Of a stretch of DNA of 64,000 nt, positions 43,205 to 52,206 are shown one piece after another (within the stretch, counting starts at the first letter, position 1; the number at the start of each line of letters is the position of its first letter). Both the position numbers and the translations under genes were made by a program. Origin of the DNA: Hymenobacter caeli (GTDB taxonomy: Bacteria > Bacteroidota > Bacteroidia > Cytophagales > Hymenobacteraceae); NCBI RefSeq assembly GCF_013294115.1, contig NZ_JABSNP010000003.1, positions 341,179 to 405,178 on the forward strand. Reading direction: 5' to 3'. Under the pieces are notes generated by a model. The model saw only the letters and a program-made list of their open reading frames with translations. It did no database searches and was not told the DNA's origin.

Positions 43205-45181
43205 ATGCGATTCCTTTTACTTTTTCTGCTCCTGCTGGTCGCCGCCGGGGCCCCAGCCCAGACCCTGCCACCCAACCTTATTCACGCGGGCTACGACTGG
43301 GATGGGGGGCGCCACCAGCGCCTGCCCGTGTCGGCGGCCGAGGCCGTGCTGCCGGCCATCATCCTGAAAAACTTCACGAGTCTGGAGTACTATTACGACG
43401 CCGGCCGCAAAGACCTGCGCCTGTTTGCCACCGAGCACCGCATTGTGCGCGTCAACACCTCGGAGGGCATCGAGCGGTTTAACAAAATTGTGGTGCCGGT
43501 GCTGGAGTCCGGGGCCGTGGTCGACATCAAGGCCCGCACCATCAGCCCGCGGGGCGAGGTGCGCGACGTGAAAGCCGCCGACATGAAGGAGCTGAAGGAC
43601 CAGGACGGGGGCCGCGGCTACCGCGTTTTTGCCGTGGACGGGGTGGAGAAAGGAAGCGAGGTGGAGTACTTCTATACCCGTGAGCGGCCCCTCAACTACT
43701 TCGGCAACGAGGTGTTGCAGGGGGAAACGCCCGCCCGCGACGTCACCTTCGAGCTGATTTCGCCTACCGTCCTCACCTTCGAAACGCGCGTGTACCACGG
43801 CCCGCCCACCGTGGCCGACACCACCCTGCCCGGCCACCGGGTCTTGCGTCTGGCCCTGAAAACCGTGCCCGCGCTGCGCGAAGAAGCCTTTGCCCAAATG
43901 AAAGCCCAGCGCATGCGCGTGGCCTACAAGCTGGCCTACATCGCCAGCAAGGGCGCGGCCCGCCAGTTCACTTGGGCCGATGCCAGCCAATACGTGTACC
44001 GCTCCACCACCGCGCAGAGCAAAGACGATGCGAAGGCCGTGGCCCAGGTGCTGGCCGCCGCCAAGCTGCCCGCCACCGGCCCGCTGGCCGAGCGCATTGC
44101 CGCCGCTGAAAATTACGTCAAGCTCAACTTCAATCTGGAGGAAAGCACCAGTCCCGTGCTGGCCCAAGTGGTGGCCAGCCACAACGCCCCCGAGGCCGGC
44201 TTCACCCGCCTGCTGGCCGCCCTGTACCGCAGCATGGGCATCGACTACGAGCTGGTGGTGACCAGCAGCCGCGACGCCACGCCCTTCGACGGCAGCTTCG
44301 ACACCTGGGACTCGCTCGACCACTTCGCGCTGTACTTCCCGGCCACCGGGCAGTACCTGGCCCCCGGCCGGCCCGAGTACCGCTACGGGATGCTGCCGGC
44401 CGAGTGGACGGCCGGCTCGGGCTTGTTCATCAAAAGCGTGGCGCTGGGCACCATAGAGTCGGCGGTGGGCCGGGTGAAAGATATTCCGGCCTTGGGGGCC
44501 GACCAGAGCCCGCAGGACCTCGACGTGGCGGTGGCCTTTTCGCCCGACCTGAGCACCAGCACCGTGCAGCTGCGCCAGACCCTGGGCGGCTACCCGGCCG
44601 TCCAAATCCAACCCTACTGGCCGCTGATTCCCGAAGCCAAGCGCACCGAGCTGTTGCAGCAGCTGCAAAAATCCATCGTGCCCGACGCCAGCAACTTCCA
44701 GCGACTGGGCGTCCGCAACGCGGAGCGCGGCGTGAACCCCCTCGACAAGCCGTTCATCGTCGAGGGCCAGTGCGAATCGGCGTCGCTGCTAGACAAGGCG
44801 GGGCCGCGCTACCTCTTCAAAATCGGCACCCTGCTCGGCAGCCAAACCGAGCTGTACCAGACCGAAACCCGCCAGTTCGACGTAGAAAACGAGCACAACC
44901 GCCGCTACCTGCGCACCATCCGCTTCGACGTGCCGCCGGGCTACAGCGTGCGCAACCTCGCCGACCTGAACGTGGACGTGAAAGCGGGCCCCGACGCCGT
45001 TAAACCCGTCTATGATTTCCGCTCGTCCTACGTGCAGCAGGGCCAGACCGTGACCGTGACCATTGCCGAGCACTACCGCGAAGTGCGCTGGCCCAAGGCC
45101 GATTTCGAAGCCTTTCGGGCCGTGGTGAACGCGGCGGCTAACTGGAACAAGGTGGTGCTAGTGCTGGACAAGAAGGGCTAG
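43205..45181 (+). CDS. DUF3857 protein with degenerate transglutaminase domain
   Basis: This 658-residue exported protein (signal peptide MRFLLLFLLLLVAAGAPAQ) has the same layout as its upstream neighbour: DUF3857, transglutaminase-like core and C-terminal beta domain. In the core, the place of the nucleophile (GDCKD in the neighbour) reads NAPEAGFTRLLAALYRSMGI, with no Cys. The histidine region remains (SLDHFALYFP), and the Asp position is changed. It is probably a non-catalytic partner or binding protein. The two genes are 39 bp apart and likely form an operon. Confidence 0.88.
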   Translation: MRFLLLFLLLLVAAGAPAQTLPPNLIHAGYDWDGGRHQRLPVSAAEAVLPAIILKNFTSLEYYYDAGRKDLRLFATEHRIVRVNTSEGIERFNKIVVPVLESGAVVDIKARTISPRGEVRDVKAADMKELKDQDGGRGYRVFAVDGVEKGSEVEYFYTRERPLNYFGNEVLQGETPARDVTFELISPTVLTFETRVYHGPPTVADTTLPGHRVLRLALKTVPALREEAFAQMKAQRMRVAYKLAYIASKGAARQFTWADASQYVYRSTTAQSKDDAKAVAQVLAAAKLPATGPLAERIAAAENYVKLNFNLEESTSPVLAQVVASHNAPEAGFTRLLAALYRSMGIDYELVVTSSRDATPFDGSFDTWDSLDHFALYFPATGQYLAPGRPEYRYGMLPAEWTAGSGLFIKSVALGTIESAVGRVKDIPALGADQSPQDLDVAVAFSPDLSTSTVQLRQTLGGYPAVQIQPYWPLIPEAKRTELLQQLQKSIVPDASNFQRLGVRNAERGVNPLDKPFIVEGQCESASLLDKAGPRYLFKIGTLLGSQTELYQTETRQFDVENEHNRRYLRTIRFDVPPGYSVRNLADLNVDVKAGPDAVKPVYDFRSSYVQQGQTVTVTIAEHYREVRWPKADFEAFRAVVNAAANWNKVVLVLDKKG

Positions 45182-45302
45182 CGGCCGTGCGGTAGGAAGC
45201 GGGGCTCACCCCGGCACAGACTGCACCGTCGGGGCCCGCCGGGGTGCAACACTGGGCCCCGCTAGCAGTTGCTGCGTTGCGTCGTCTGGCAGTGGCAAAA
45301 CG

Positions 45303-45310
45303 TACCTTCG
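45303..45310 (+). promoter_or_regulatory. Candidate degenerate -7 element (TACCTTCG)
   Basis: TACCTTCG ends four bases before the ATG at 45315, the same layout as TACCTTTG before deoC. Confidence 0.3.
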
Positions 45311-45314
45311 CCCC

Positions 45315-45812
45315 ATGCCCGTCACCACCGATACCCCGCAAGCCGCCGCCTTCCGCCGCCAGGTGCTCAGCCCGGCCAAGCTGCGGCTGTTCATGCTGCG
45401 CAAACTGCCGATGGCCTGGCTGGCCGGCTTGCGCCTGCGCGCGCTGACGCCGGAAGGGGCCACGGTCACTATTCGGTACAAGTACCTTACCCAGAATCCG
45501 TTTCGTAGCATCTACTTTGCCTGCCTGGCGATGGCGGCCGAGCTGGCCAGCGGCCTCCAGGCCATGATGCACGTGCAAACCGGGGCCCCCGTGTCGATGC
45601 TGGTGACGGGCCTGACGGCCGAGTTCACCAAGAAAGCCACCGGCCTGGTAACCTTCACTTGCCCCGACGGCGCGGCCATTGCCCAAGCCGTGGCCGAGAG
45701 CCGCGCCACCGGCGAGGGCCGCACCGTGGTGTGCACCAGCACGGGCGTGGACGAGGCCGGCGACGTGGTGGCGGTGTTCCGCGTCACGTGGTCGTTCCGG
45801 GCCAAGCGCTAA
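45315..45812 (+). CDS. DUF4442 hotdog-fold protein (thioesterase-like)
   Basis: This 165-residue protein fits the DUF4442 hotdog family: PMAWLAGLRLRALTPEGATV, then NPFRSIYFACLAMAAELASG, where the helix with Glu is the usual thioesterase site, then TAEFTKKATG and VAVFRVTWSFRAK as closing strands. These proteins are thought to hydrolyse acyl-CoA or acyl-carrier thioesters, but activity is rarely shown. It precedes the amidase gene by 31 bp on the same strand. Confidence 0.85.
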   Translation: MPVTTDTPQAAAFRRQVLSPAKLRLFMLRKLPMAWLAGLRLRALTPEGATVTIRYKYLTQNPFRSIYFACLAMAAELASGLQAMMHVQTGAPVSMLVTGLTAEFTKKATGLVTFTCPDGAAIAQAVAESRATGEGRTVVCTSTGVDEAGDVVAVFRVTWSFRAKR

Positions 45813-45843
45813 TTTCCTTTGCCTAATTCCTTATTCCTTCCGT

Positions 45844-47457
45844 ATGACGACACGCTACACATCCGGCCGGCTCTTTTTGCTGGTCCTGCTCGGCACGGTG
45901 CTGGGCAGCGGCTGCCGGCAATCCGCCAGGCCGGACGCCCCGGCCAACGCCCCGCGCTTTGAGGTGGCAGAGGCCTCGATTGCCGACGTGCAAGGGGCCC
46001 TGAAACGGGGCGACTGCAACTGCGAGCAGCTCGTGCGGGCGTACCAGGCCCGCATCGCCGCTTACGACCAGCCCACCGGGCTCAACGCCATCATCTTAAC
46101 AAACCCCGCCGCGCTGGCCACCGCCAAGGAGCTGGACGCCGAGTACCGCCGCACCGGCAAAATGCGGGCGCTGCACTGCATCCCACTGATTGTGAAGGAC
46201 AACTACAACACGGCCGGCCTGCAAACCGCGGCCGGCTCGCTGGCCCTCAAGGGCTTCGCGCCCACCACCGATGCCACGGTGGTGCGGGCCCTTAAGGCGG
46301 CCGGGGCCATCGTGCTGGCCAAGTCGAACATGGCCGAGTGGGCCTTTAGCCCGATGGTGACCATCAGCTCGCTGGCGGGCGAAACCCGCAACCCCTACAA
46401 CCTGGCGCACGTGCCGGCGGGCTCCAGCGGGGGCACGGCGGCGGCCGTGGCGGCCAGCTTCGGCACGGCCGGCCTGGGCACCGACACCGGTAATTCCATC
46501 CGGGGGCCTTCGTCGCACAACGCGCTGGTGGGGTTCCGGCCCACGCTGGGGCTGGTGAGCCGCGCCGGCATCGTGCCGCTGTACCTGCGCAACGACACCG
46601 GGGGCCCCATGGCCCGCTCCGTGGCCGACGCCACCCGCCTGCTCGAAGTGATGGCCGGCCCCGACCCGGCCGACCCGCTCACGGCCTACAGCGCCGGCCA
46701 GGTGCCGGCCGGCGGCTACCAGCGGTTTCTGATCAAAGACGGACTCAAGGGGGCCCGCATCGGCGTGCTCCGCACCCTGAGCGAGCGGAACCCCGACCCG
46801 CAGGTGAAGGCCGTGTTCGCGCAGGCGGTGGCCGACCTGCGCCGGGCCGGGGCCGTGGTGGTGGACGTGGACATCCCGGACTTTGCCCAGGTCAGCAAGG
46901 GCCAGTGGGCCTCGGTTTTCAAGCACGACGTGAACGCCTACCTGGCCGCCCAGGGCCCCGGCGTGCCCGTGAAAAACATCGACGCCGTGCTGGCCTCGGG
47001 CAAATACGCGGCCTACATTAAGGAAAATTTGCAGGACGAGCTGGCCCACGGCGTGAGCCCGGCGGCCAGCACCGCCGGCCGCGGCGAGGCCTATACCGAC
47101 CCGCGCCGCATCGCCTTCCGCCGCGCCGTAACGGCCGTAATGGACCGCTACCAAGTGGGGGCCCTGGTGTACCCCACCTGGAACAACCCGCCCGCCAAAG
47201 TGGGCGACTTCAAAGGTTACAAAGGCGATAACAGCCAGCTCATTGCCCCGCACACCGGCCAGCCGGCCTTCACCGTACCCATGGGCTTCACCTACGACCA
47301 CCTGCCCGCCGGCCTGCAGTTCCTGGGCCGTTCCTTCGACGAGCCGACGCTGATAAAGTACGCTTACGCCTACGAGCAGGCTACGCACCACCGCCGGGCC
47401 CCGGCGCGGTTTCCGGCGCTGCCCGGAGTGGCGAGCCAACAGAAGGCCGGCCGCTAG
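45844..47457 (+). CDS. Amidase-signature lipoprotein
   Basis: This protein is about 537 residues. It has a lipoprotein signal (LFLLVLLGTVLGSGC), so it is probably membrane-anchored outside the cytoplasm. The amidase-signature triad is complete: K118 (PLIVKDNYN), cis-Ser S194 (PAGSSGGTAAAVAASFG) and nucleophile S218 (TDTGNSIRGPSS). The family hydrolyses amides; the substrate is unknown. An exported amidase-signature enzyme is less common than the cytosolic GatA type. Its stop codon overlaps the end of the convergent coiled-coil gene by four bases. Confidence 0.92.
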   Translation: MTTRYTSGRLFLLVLLGTVLGSGCRQSARPDAPANAPRFEVAEASIADVQGALKRGDCNCEQLVRAYQARIAAYDQPTGLNAIILTNPAALATAKELDAEYRRTGKMRALHCIPLIVKDNYNTAGLQTAAGSLALKGFAPTTDATVVRALKAAGAIVLAKSNMAEWAFSPMVTISSLAGETRNPYNLAHVPAGSSGGTAAAVAASFGTAGLGTDTGNSIRGPSSHNALVGFRPTLGLVSRAGIVPLYLRNDTGGPMARSVADATRLLEVMAGPDPADPLTAYSAGQVPAGGYQRFLIKDGLKGARIGVLRTLSERNPDPQVKAVFAQAVADLRRAGAVVVDVDIPDFAQVSKGQWASVFKHDVNAYLAAQGPGVPVKNIDAVLASGKYAAYIKENLQDELAHGVSPAASTAGRGEAYTDPRRIAFRRAVTAVMDRYQVGALVYPTWNNPPAKVGDFKGYKGDNSQLIAPHTGQPAFTVPMGFTYDHLPAGLQFLGRSFDEPTLIKYAYAYEQATHHRRAPARFPALPGVASQQKAGR

Positions 47458-47912
47458 TTGCCCGGCTTTTGTAGTAGTTGCAGCAGTTGGTCGAGCTTGC
47501 TGTTAGTTTCGGTTTGGCCGGTTTTGAGGCTGGCAACGTCGGTTTTTACGTCCGTGATGTCGGTTTTTACGTCCGTGATGTCGGTTTTTACGTCCGTGAT
47601 GTCGGTTTTTACGTCCGTGATGTCGGTTTTGAGGCCGGCAACGTCGGTTTTTATGTCCGCGATGTCGGTTTTGAGGCCGGCAACGTCGGTTTTTATGTCC
47701 GCGATGTCGGTCTTCATTGCCATTTGCTCGTGCAGCAGGAAGGTGATATTATCCCCTTGCTGGGCTACTGCCGTAGTTAATTGACCAACAGCGCCGTTCA
47801 ATTGACTAATAGCACTGCCCAACTGTTTGAGCTGGTAGGTGTGCCGGTCCAGGATGGTGATGGTTTCGGCAATCAGCGGCTCGAGTTGGTTGAGGCGTTC
47901 GTCGGCGGTCAT
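47454..47912 (-). CDS. Heptad-repeat coiled-coil protein
   Basis: This 152-residue soluble protein starts at ATG 47912. The N-terminal half is a helical segment (ERLNQLEPLIAETITILDRH, SAISQLNGAVGQLTTAV). The second half is a run of exact 7-residue units of the form K-T-D-I/V-x-D/G-V/L, encoded by 21-bp tandem repeats, and it ends in a Leu/Gln-rich helix. It should form a long coiled coil. No partner or function is evident. Its length could change by repeat slippage without frame loss. Confidence 0.8.
   Translation of the reverse strand: MTADERLNQLEPLIAETITILDRHTYQLKQLGSAISQLNGAVGQLTTAVAQQGDNITFLLHEQMAMKTDIADIKTDVAGLKTDIADIKTDVAGLKTDITDVKTDITDVKTDITDVKTDITDVKTDVASLKTGQTETNSKLDQLLQLLQKPGN
47538..47711. 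repeat. 21-bp in-frame tandem repeat (about eight units)
   Basis: Units beginning GTCGGTTTT start at 47538, 47559, 47580, 47601, 47622, 47643, 47664, 47685 and partly 47706. The first four are nearly identical (GTCGGTTTTTACGTCCGTGA); the rest alternate two variants. The unit length of 21 bp is exactly one coiled-coil heptad. Confidence 0.95.
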
Positions 47913-48139
47913 AGAAAGAAGCAAAAGCCTGTTTTGGGCAGTAAGCCAAATTTAAGGGCAAATTATTTAGGATACCGCGCATTGGCCGAGGTGGACTAGT
48001 TCGGGCTACCGCGGCGACGACAGCCATCGTGTCGCGCCCCAGCCGGCCAGGCTTCGCCGCGCCTGTGGGCCATGGATGTCCTCTATGACCGCTTGTTCGC
48101 GGTGTCCGGCCGGCAGGGCCCTCAGCCTGCCGGGCAGCA

Positions 48140-49243
48140 CTACAGCTTGGGCTTTTCGGTCAGCGTCAGCAGCTCTTGCAGGTAGCTGCCCCAGATGGCG
48201 GGGTTGGAGTGCGTGCCGTGGCCGGTGGTGAGGTCGGTGATGGGCAGCAGGATGTACCGGCCCTTGGCTACCTTTTTGATTTCATTGTCCAGGATGCCCA
48301 GCTCGGGCGGGTTCACCTGGTCGTCGGCCGAGTTGATGGCGAACAGCGGGGCCCGGATGGCGGCCAGGTGCGGGGCCGGGTTGTAGTCGCGGGAGGCGTC
48401 GAACTGGTAGATGAAGTCGTTGGCGTCGAGGGCGGCGTAGAGGCTGGCTTCGGTTTTGGCCAGGGCGGCTTCGGCCAGGGCGCGGGTGGGGGCCAGCCGC
48501 TGCATCTGCTTGGGGCTGCTGGTCATGAAGATGAGCGACGACGCGGCCCCGGCGAGGCCCGTTTTGGGCTCGGCGGTGTAGGCCCCGCCCTTCCACTCGG
48601 GGTCCATTTCAATCATATCGATGGCCATTTTGCGCAGCATGCGGTTGCGGCCCCCAATTTCCACCGGCAGGCTGGCCAGGGGCAGCAGGGCGTCCATGAA
48701 GCCGGGGTACTGGTAGCCCCACACCCAGGTTTCCATGCCGCCCATCGACGTGCCCATCACCAGGCGCAGGTGGGCCACGCCGAGCTTTTCGGTCAGCAGC
48801 CGGTAATTGGCCAGCACCATGTCGTCGTAGGTGTACTTCGGGAACTGCATCCGCAGGCCGTTGCTGGGCTTGCTGGACTTGCCGTGGCCGATGGCGTCGG
48901 GCAGGATGACGTAGTACTTGGCCGCGTCCAGCGGCTGTCCGGGCCCGAACAGGTGCCCCGCAAACAGGTCGCTCAGAAAGCTGGTGCCTGCGCCCGTGGT
49001 GCCGTGCATGATGACCACGGCGTTCGTGACGCGGCCGCTGCGGTCCTTGCGCGGCTGGCCCACGGTGGTGTAGTGCAAATTCAGCACCGGCAGCGTTTCG
49101 CCGCTGGCAAACCGGAACTGGGGCAGCGCGAAGTCGCCTTCTACCGGGGTGGGGTAATGGGCCTGGGCCCGGCCGGCCGCGGGCAGCAGCAGCCAGCAAC
49201 ACAGAAGCAGGGCGAGGCGAGCGGTAGGGCTAAGGTTAAGCAT
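48140..49243 (-). CDS. Exported alpha/beta hydrolase, homoserine O-acetyltransferase-like
   Basis: This 367-residue protein has a signal peptide (LALLLCCWLLLPAAGRAQA) and the MetX-type alpha/beta hydrolase fold. The oxyanion region is VIMHGTTGAGTSFL, and PDAIGHGKSSKPS follows. The triad is S166 (MGTSMGGMETW), D307 or D308 (NSADDQVNPPE) and H345 (GHGTHSNP). True MetX enzymes are cytosolic, so an exported relative is more likely a general esterase or acyltransferase. It is monocistronic, and a family B repeat lies upstream. Confidence 0.9.
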   Translation of the reverse strand: MLNLSPTARLALLLCCWLLLPAAGRAQAHYPTPVEGDFALPQFRFASGETLPVLNLHYTTVGQPRKDRSGRVTNAVVIMHGTTGAGTSFLSDLFAGHLFGPGQPLDAAKYYVILPDAIGHGKSSKPSNGLRMQFPKYTYDDMVLANYRLLTEKLGVAHLRLVMGTSMGGMETWVWGYQYPGFMDALLPLASLPVEIGGRNRMLRKMAIDMIEMDPEWKGGAYTAEPKTGLAGAASSLIFMTSSPKQMQRLAPTRALAEAALAKTEASLYAALDANDFIYQFDASRDYNPAPHLAAIRAPLFAINSADDQVNPPELGILDNEIKKVAKGRYILLPITDLTTGHGTHSNPAIWGSYLQELLTLTEKPKL

Positions 49244-49338
49244 GGGCAGGGGCCTGAACGATTAAGGCAAAGTGCGCTGGCACGACGGCCGGCGCGTTTC
49301 CAAATGACGCGTAGAAAAAGCAAACCGCCGGTGGCTCA

Positions 49339-49521
49339 GAGCGGGGTGGTCCGGCGACTTTTCAGTCGTCGGGCCACTCTGACTAACCACAAAGCTCGCG
49401 CTGCTCCCCTGGGGCCCCCTGAGCTGAAGCACCGCGTAACAGCAGTCACTGAAAAAGCAGCCGCTCCGGGGTACTGTCAGAGTGGCCCGACGACTGAAAA
49501 AGTCGCCGGACCACCCCGCTC
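49339..49521. repeat. Dispersed inverted repeat, family B (REPIN-like), copy 2
   Basis: Arms at 49339-49384 and 49476-49521 are inverted copies with the same core GGGGTGGTCCGGCGAC and self-complementary tail as 5327-5450. The centre here is 91 bp, longer than the 31 bp of copy 1, and unrelated to it. Together with short flanks the element fills the 319-bp gap between two minus-strand genes; no gene is seen in it. Confidence 0.85.
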
Positions 49522-49562
49522 CCGCCCACCGCCGGCAACGGGGGCCTGAGTTGCCCAGCTGC

Positions 49563-51107
49563 CTACCGCTCCCCGCCCTCGCGCTTGGAGGTGAGCACGT
49601 TCACCAGGCCGTCTTCGCTCACGACCACGGCCAGGCAGGGGTAGCGCGAGCTTTCCACGTAACGCATGGCCGAGTTGTAGCGGGCCCCGCGGCTGCCGTC
49701 GCCGCGGCCGCTGGCGGTGCCGTCCAAAATCACGCCGATGGAGTAGCAGTAGCCCTCGGGGTCGAGCAGCACGGCCCCGTCGATGGCCGTGACGAGGCGC
49801 GTGATGAGGGGCGTGAGCGGCACGGGCTCGATGAGCGTGCACTGGAGCTTGAGGCGGTCAGCTTCGGCCAGGGCCTCGGTGGTGATGACGAGCAGCGTGC
49901 CGTGCTTCTGGCGGCTGGCTTCGAACACCACGTCCCAGAGCTTTTCCACCTTGGGGGCCTCGGTGAGGCCGAAGGTGCGCTTGAGGTCGCGCCGGAAGCT
50001 GGCGCGGCTCAGGCGGGCGCGGGGCAGGCCGGGCAGGCCGTAGTGGGTGCGCATGAGCACGTGGCTGGCGTGCTGCAGCTCCCAGGCGTAGTGGGTGATG
50101 AAGTTGACGGCGAACAGGTCTTCGCGCGTGGCGTCGTAGTGGCCCACCTGGCGGCCCAGGGCGTACACGTTTTCGCCGTCGGCGAGCAGGTGCACGTCGG
50201 GGGCCGTCATTTCCAGCAGCTTGCGCACGGCCCGGTAGTCGGTGAGCGGGGTGGGGCAGGTGAGGGCGAATATTTCTTCCAGGTTGGGGTGGTGGCGGCG
50301 GCCCAGCAGCAGCCGGCCCACGCCCTCGGCCCCCTCGTAGCGCAGGCTCGAGATGGTGTTGCAGGTGGTAAAGAGCTGGGCCACCAGCGGGTCGAGGCCC
50401 AGGGCCTGGGCCGGCGTGTCAAGAAAGGCGCGGCCGGCGGCGCGCAGCAGCTCTTCGGTTTCGCGGGGGCGGCCCACCACGCCCGCGCCGGGCTCGGGCT
50501 CGCTCAGGTTCTTCACGCCCTCCTCGTTGAAGCGGTACAGCGCGGCCATCACCAGCGACGCGGCCAGCGGCCGGCCGTCGGTGTAGTAGCGGTCGGGCAG
50601 TAGGCTGGGGTGGGCCCGCAGGGCCTTGCGCTGGAGCCGCAGCACCGTCACAATAAAGTGCTCGTTGATGAGCACCGGCCAGCCCGCGAAGTGCACGTGC
50701 GACGTGTCCACATCCAGCCCGTCGAGCACCTCCTGCACGGCCGTGCGCAGGCCCCGGCCCTGCTGCCGCCGCCGCAGGATGGCGGGCGTCAGGTCGTCGC
50801 GGTCCAGGTAGCCGCCCTGGGGCACAGAATCCTGCAAGTACCGGCCCCGCGCCACGGCCCCGGCAAAGTGGTCGGCGGGCAGAGCGCGCGCGTGGGGCTC
50901 GAGGCAGCGGGCCGACAAGGTGTGCTCGGCGGGCAGGGCCAGCAGCAGCACCACGGGGTGCAGCTCCTCGTCGAGGGCCCCAAACAGCTCCTCGGCCAGG
51001 GCCTGGGCCAGGCGGCGGTAGCGGGCCTGGTAGGGCCACACGGGCGGGGCGTTCGTGAGGGCGGCCACGTCGTCGGAGAGCAGGGTATCGGTTGAAGAGA
51101 GAAACAT
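49563..51107 (-). CDS. Diadenylate cyclase (DAC/DisA_N)-domain protein with large N-terminal sensor region
   Basis: This 514-residue protein has a long N-terminal region of unknown fold (about 1-370) and a C-terminal DAC domain. The domain has KHGTLLVITTEA, the catalytic DGA triplet at about D443 (AIDGAVLLDPEGYCYSIGVI), and VVVSEDGLVNVL near the end. The second motif, normally G-x-R-H-R, reads GARYNSA (about 474-480), so the ATP-phosphate-binding RHR is altered. DAC domains make cyclic di-AMP; this one may do so or may make or sense a different nucleotide. DAC proteins with large N-terminal sensor domains have been described in bacterial conflict and signalling surveys. Confidence 0.85.
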   Translation of the reverse strand: MFLSSTDTLLSDDVAALTNAPPVWPYQARYRRLAQALAEELFGALDEELHPVVLLLALPAEHTLSARCLEPHARALPADHFAGAVARGRYLQDSVPQGGYLDRDDLTPAILRRRQQGRGLRTAVQEVLDGLDVDTSHVHFAGWPVLINEHFIVTVLRLQRKALRAHPSLLPDRYYTDGRPLAASLVMAALYRFNEEGVKNLSEPEPGAGVVGRPRETEELLRAAGRAFLDTPAQALGLDPLVAQLFTTCNTISSLRYEGAEGVGRLLLGRRHHPNLEEIFALTCPTPLTDYRAVRKLLEMTAPDVHLLADGENVYALGRQVGHYDATREDLFAVNFITHYAWELQHASHVLMRTHYGLPGLPRARLSRASFRRDLKRTFGLTEAPKVEKLWDVVFEASRQKHGTLLVITTEALAEADRLKLQCTLIEPVPLTPLITRLVTAIDGAVLLDPEGYCYSIGVILDGTASGRGDGSRGARYNSAMRYVESSRYPCLAVVVSEDGLVNVLTSKREGGER

Positions 51108-51212
51108 GGGCGGCGGGAAAGGGGGCGCGGAATAACCACAACAGCGAAAGCGGGCGAAAAGTCCGGCCCCCGCCAGCGTTGCCGCGGCGGGCGGCGGGGG
51201 GGCGCGGCCGGC

Positions 51213-52037
51213 CTACAGCTGAAACAAGACGGGCAGCACCATCTTTTGCTTTAACGGCTTGCCCCGGTAGCTGGCCGGCTCCCATTTCGGGGCGGTGCGA
51301 ATCAGGCGCAGGGCCTCCTCGTCCAGGCCCGAGCCCATCTTTTTGATGACGCGCGCATCCGTCAGGCTGCCGTCGGCCTGCACGATGAACTCGACCGGCA
51401 CCTTGCCCTGGATTTTGCGCTGGCGGGCCAGCTTGGGGTACTGCTGGTTTTTCTCAATCCAGGCAAAAAACGCGTCGGTGCCGCCCACGGGCTGGGCGGG
51501 CCGGTCGGGGGCCACCACGGCCGGCTGGTCGGGGTGGGCCGAGGCGGCAATGTCGGCCGCGTTGGGCGGCGGGGCGGGGGCCCCGCCCTTGGCCGGCAGC
51601 TGCACGGGGGCGGCCGGCGGCGAGAGCACGAAGCTCACCGGCACCGTCACGCGCTGGCGCACCACCTGGTTGCGGTTTTTGGCCGGCGTCCAGCGGGGCC
51701 CGCTTTTGATGAGGCGCACGGCCTCGGCGTCGAGCAGCGGGGCCACGGGCTTGGCCACCTCCACGTGGCTCACGACGCCGGTTTTTTCCACCACGAAGCG
51801 CACCGGCACCGTGCCCTGCTGGCCCTGCTGCATGGCGGTGGTGGGGTAGCGCTGGTGGTCGGCCAGGAACTGGGCGTAGCGCGCGGTGCCGCCGATGGGC
51901 ACCGCCGGCTGGGCCACCGAGTCGTACACTTCGGCGCGGTCGGGCTTGGGGGGCATGGCGCGCTTCTGGGCGTGGGCGGTGGCGGCGGCCAGGCACAGGG
52001 CCAGCAGCAGGGGTTTGGGCGGAACAGGTAGCATCAT
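51213..52037 (-). CDS. Energy-transducer TonB-like protein with two TonB-C domains
   Basis: This protein is about 274 residues. A cleavable-looking signal peptide (KPLLLALCLAAATAHAQ) replaces the usual TonB membrane anchor. Two TonB C-terminal domains follow: the first has YPTTAMQQGQQGTVPVRFVV and SGPRWTPAKNRNQVVRQRV, the second YPKLARQRKIQGKVPVEFIV and TAPKWEPASYRGKPLKQKM. A proline/alanine linker joins them. Without an anchor it cannot act as a normal TonB and is probably a periplasmic or outer-membrane-associated relative. ATG at 52037 was used. Confidence 0.88.
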   Translation of the reverse strand: MMLPVPPKPLLLALCLAAATAHAQKRAMPPKPDRAEVYDSVAQPAVPIGGTARYAQFLADHQRYPTTAMQQGQQGTVPVRFVVEKTGVVSHVEVAKPVAPLLDAEAVRLIKSGPRWTPAKNRNQVVRQRVTVPVSFVLSPPAAPVQLPAKGGAPAPPPNAADIAASAHPDQPAVVAPDRPAQPVGGTDAFFAWIEKNQQYPKLARQRKIQGKVPVEFIVQADGSLTDARVIKKMGSGLDEEALRLIRTAPKWEPASYRGKPLKQKMVLPVLFQL

Positions 52038-52206
52038 CGGACGGGAATAAAAAGAAGTAACGGCGAATAGGCTCCCCAAAATACGCTAATTTTAAGCGTT
52101 CTGACGGGCGCTGCTGGCGGCCCCGGCCCGAAAAAGTGCCAAACCGAAGCCGCCGGCCGGCCGCGGCTCCTGCCCCGCCAGCTAACTGCGGGGGCCCCCA
52201 GCTGCG

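Noticed and set aside
47538..47711. Regular short repeats that might suggest a CRISPR array
   Set aside because: The units are contiguous 21-bp tandem copies without spacers, in frame within a coiled-coil gene, and no cas genes are present.
48107..48135. CGGCAGG...CCTGCCG hairpin as terminator of the MetX-like gene
   Set aside because: The stem is short and no T-run follows on the minus strand, so it cannot be supported as a Rho-independent terminator.
48176..49549. A 457-codon plus-strand frame opposite the MetX-like gene
   Set aside because: It covers the family B repeat and the antisense of a clear alpha/beta hydrolase. It has no recognisable domain.
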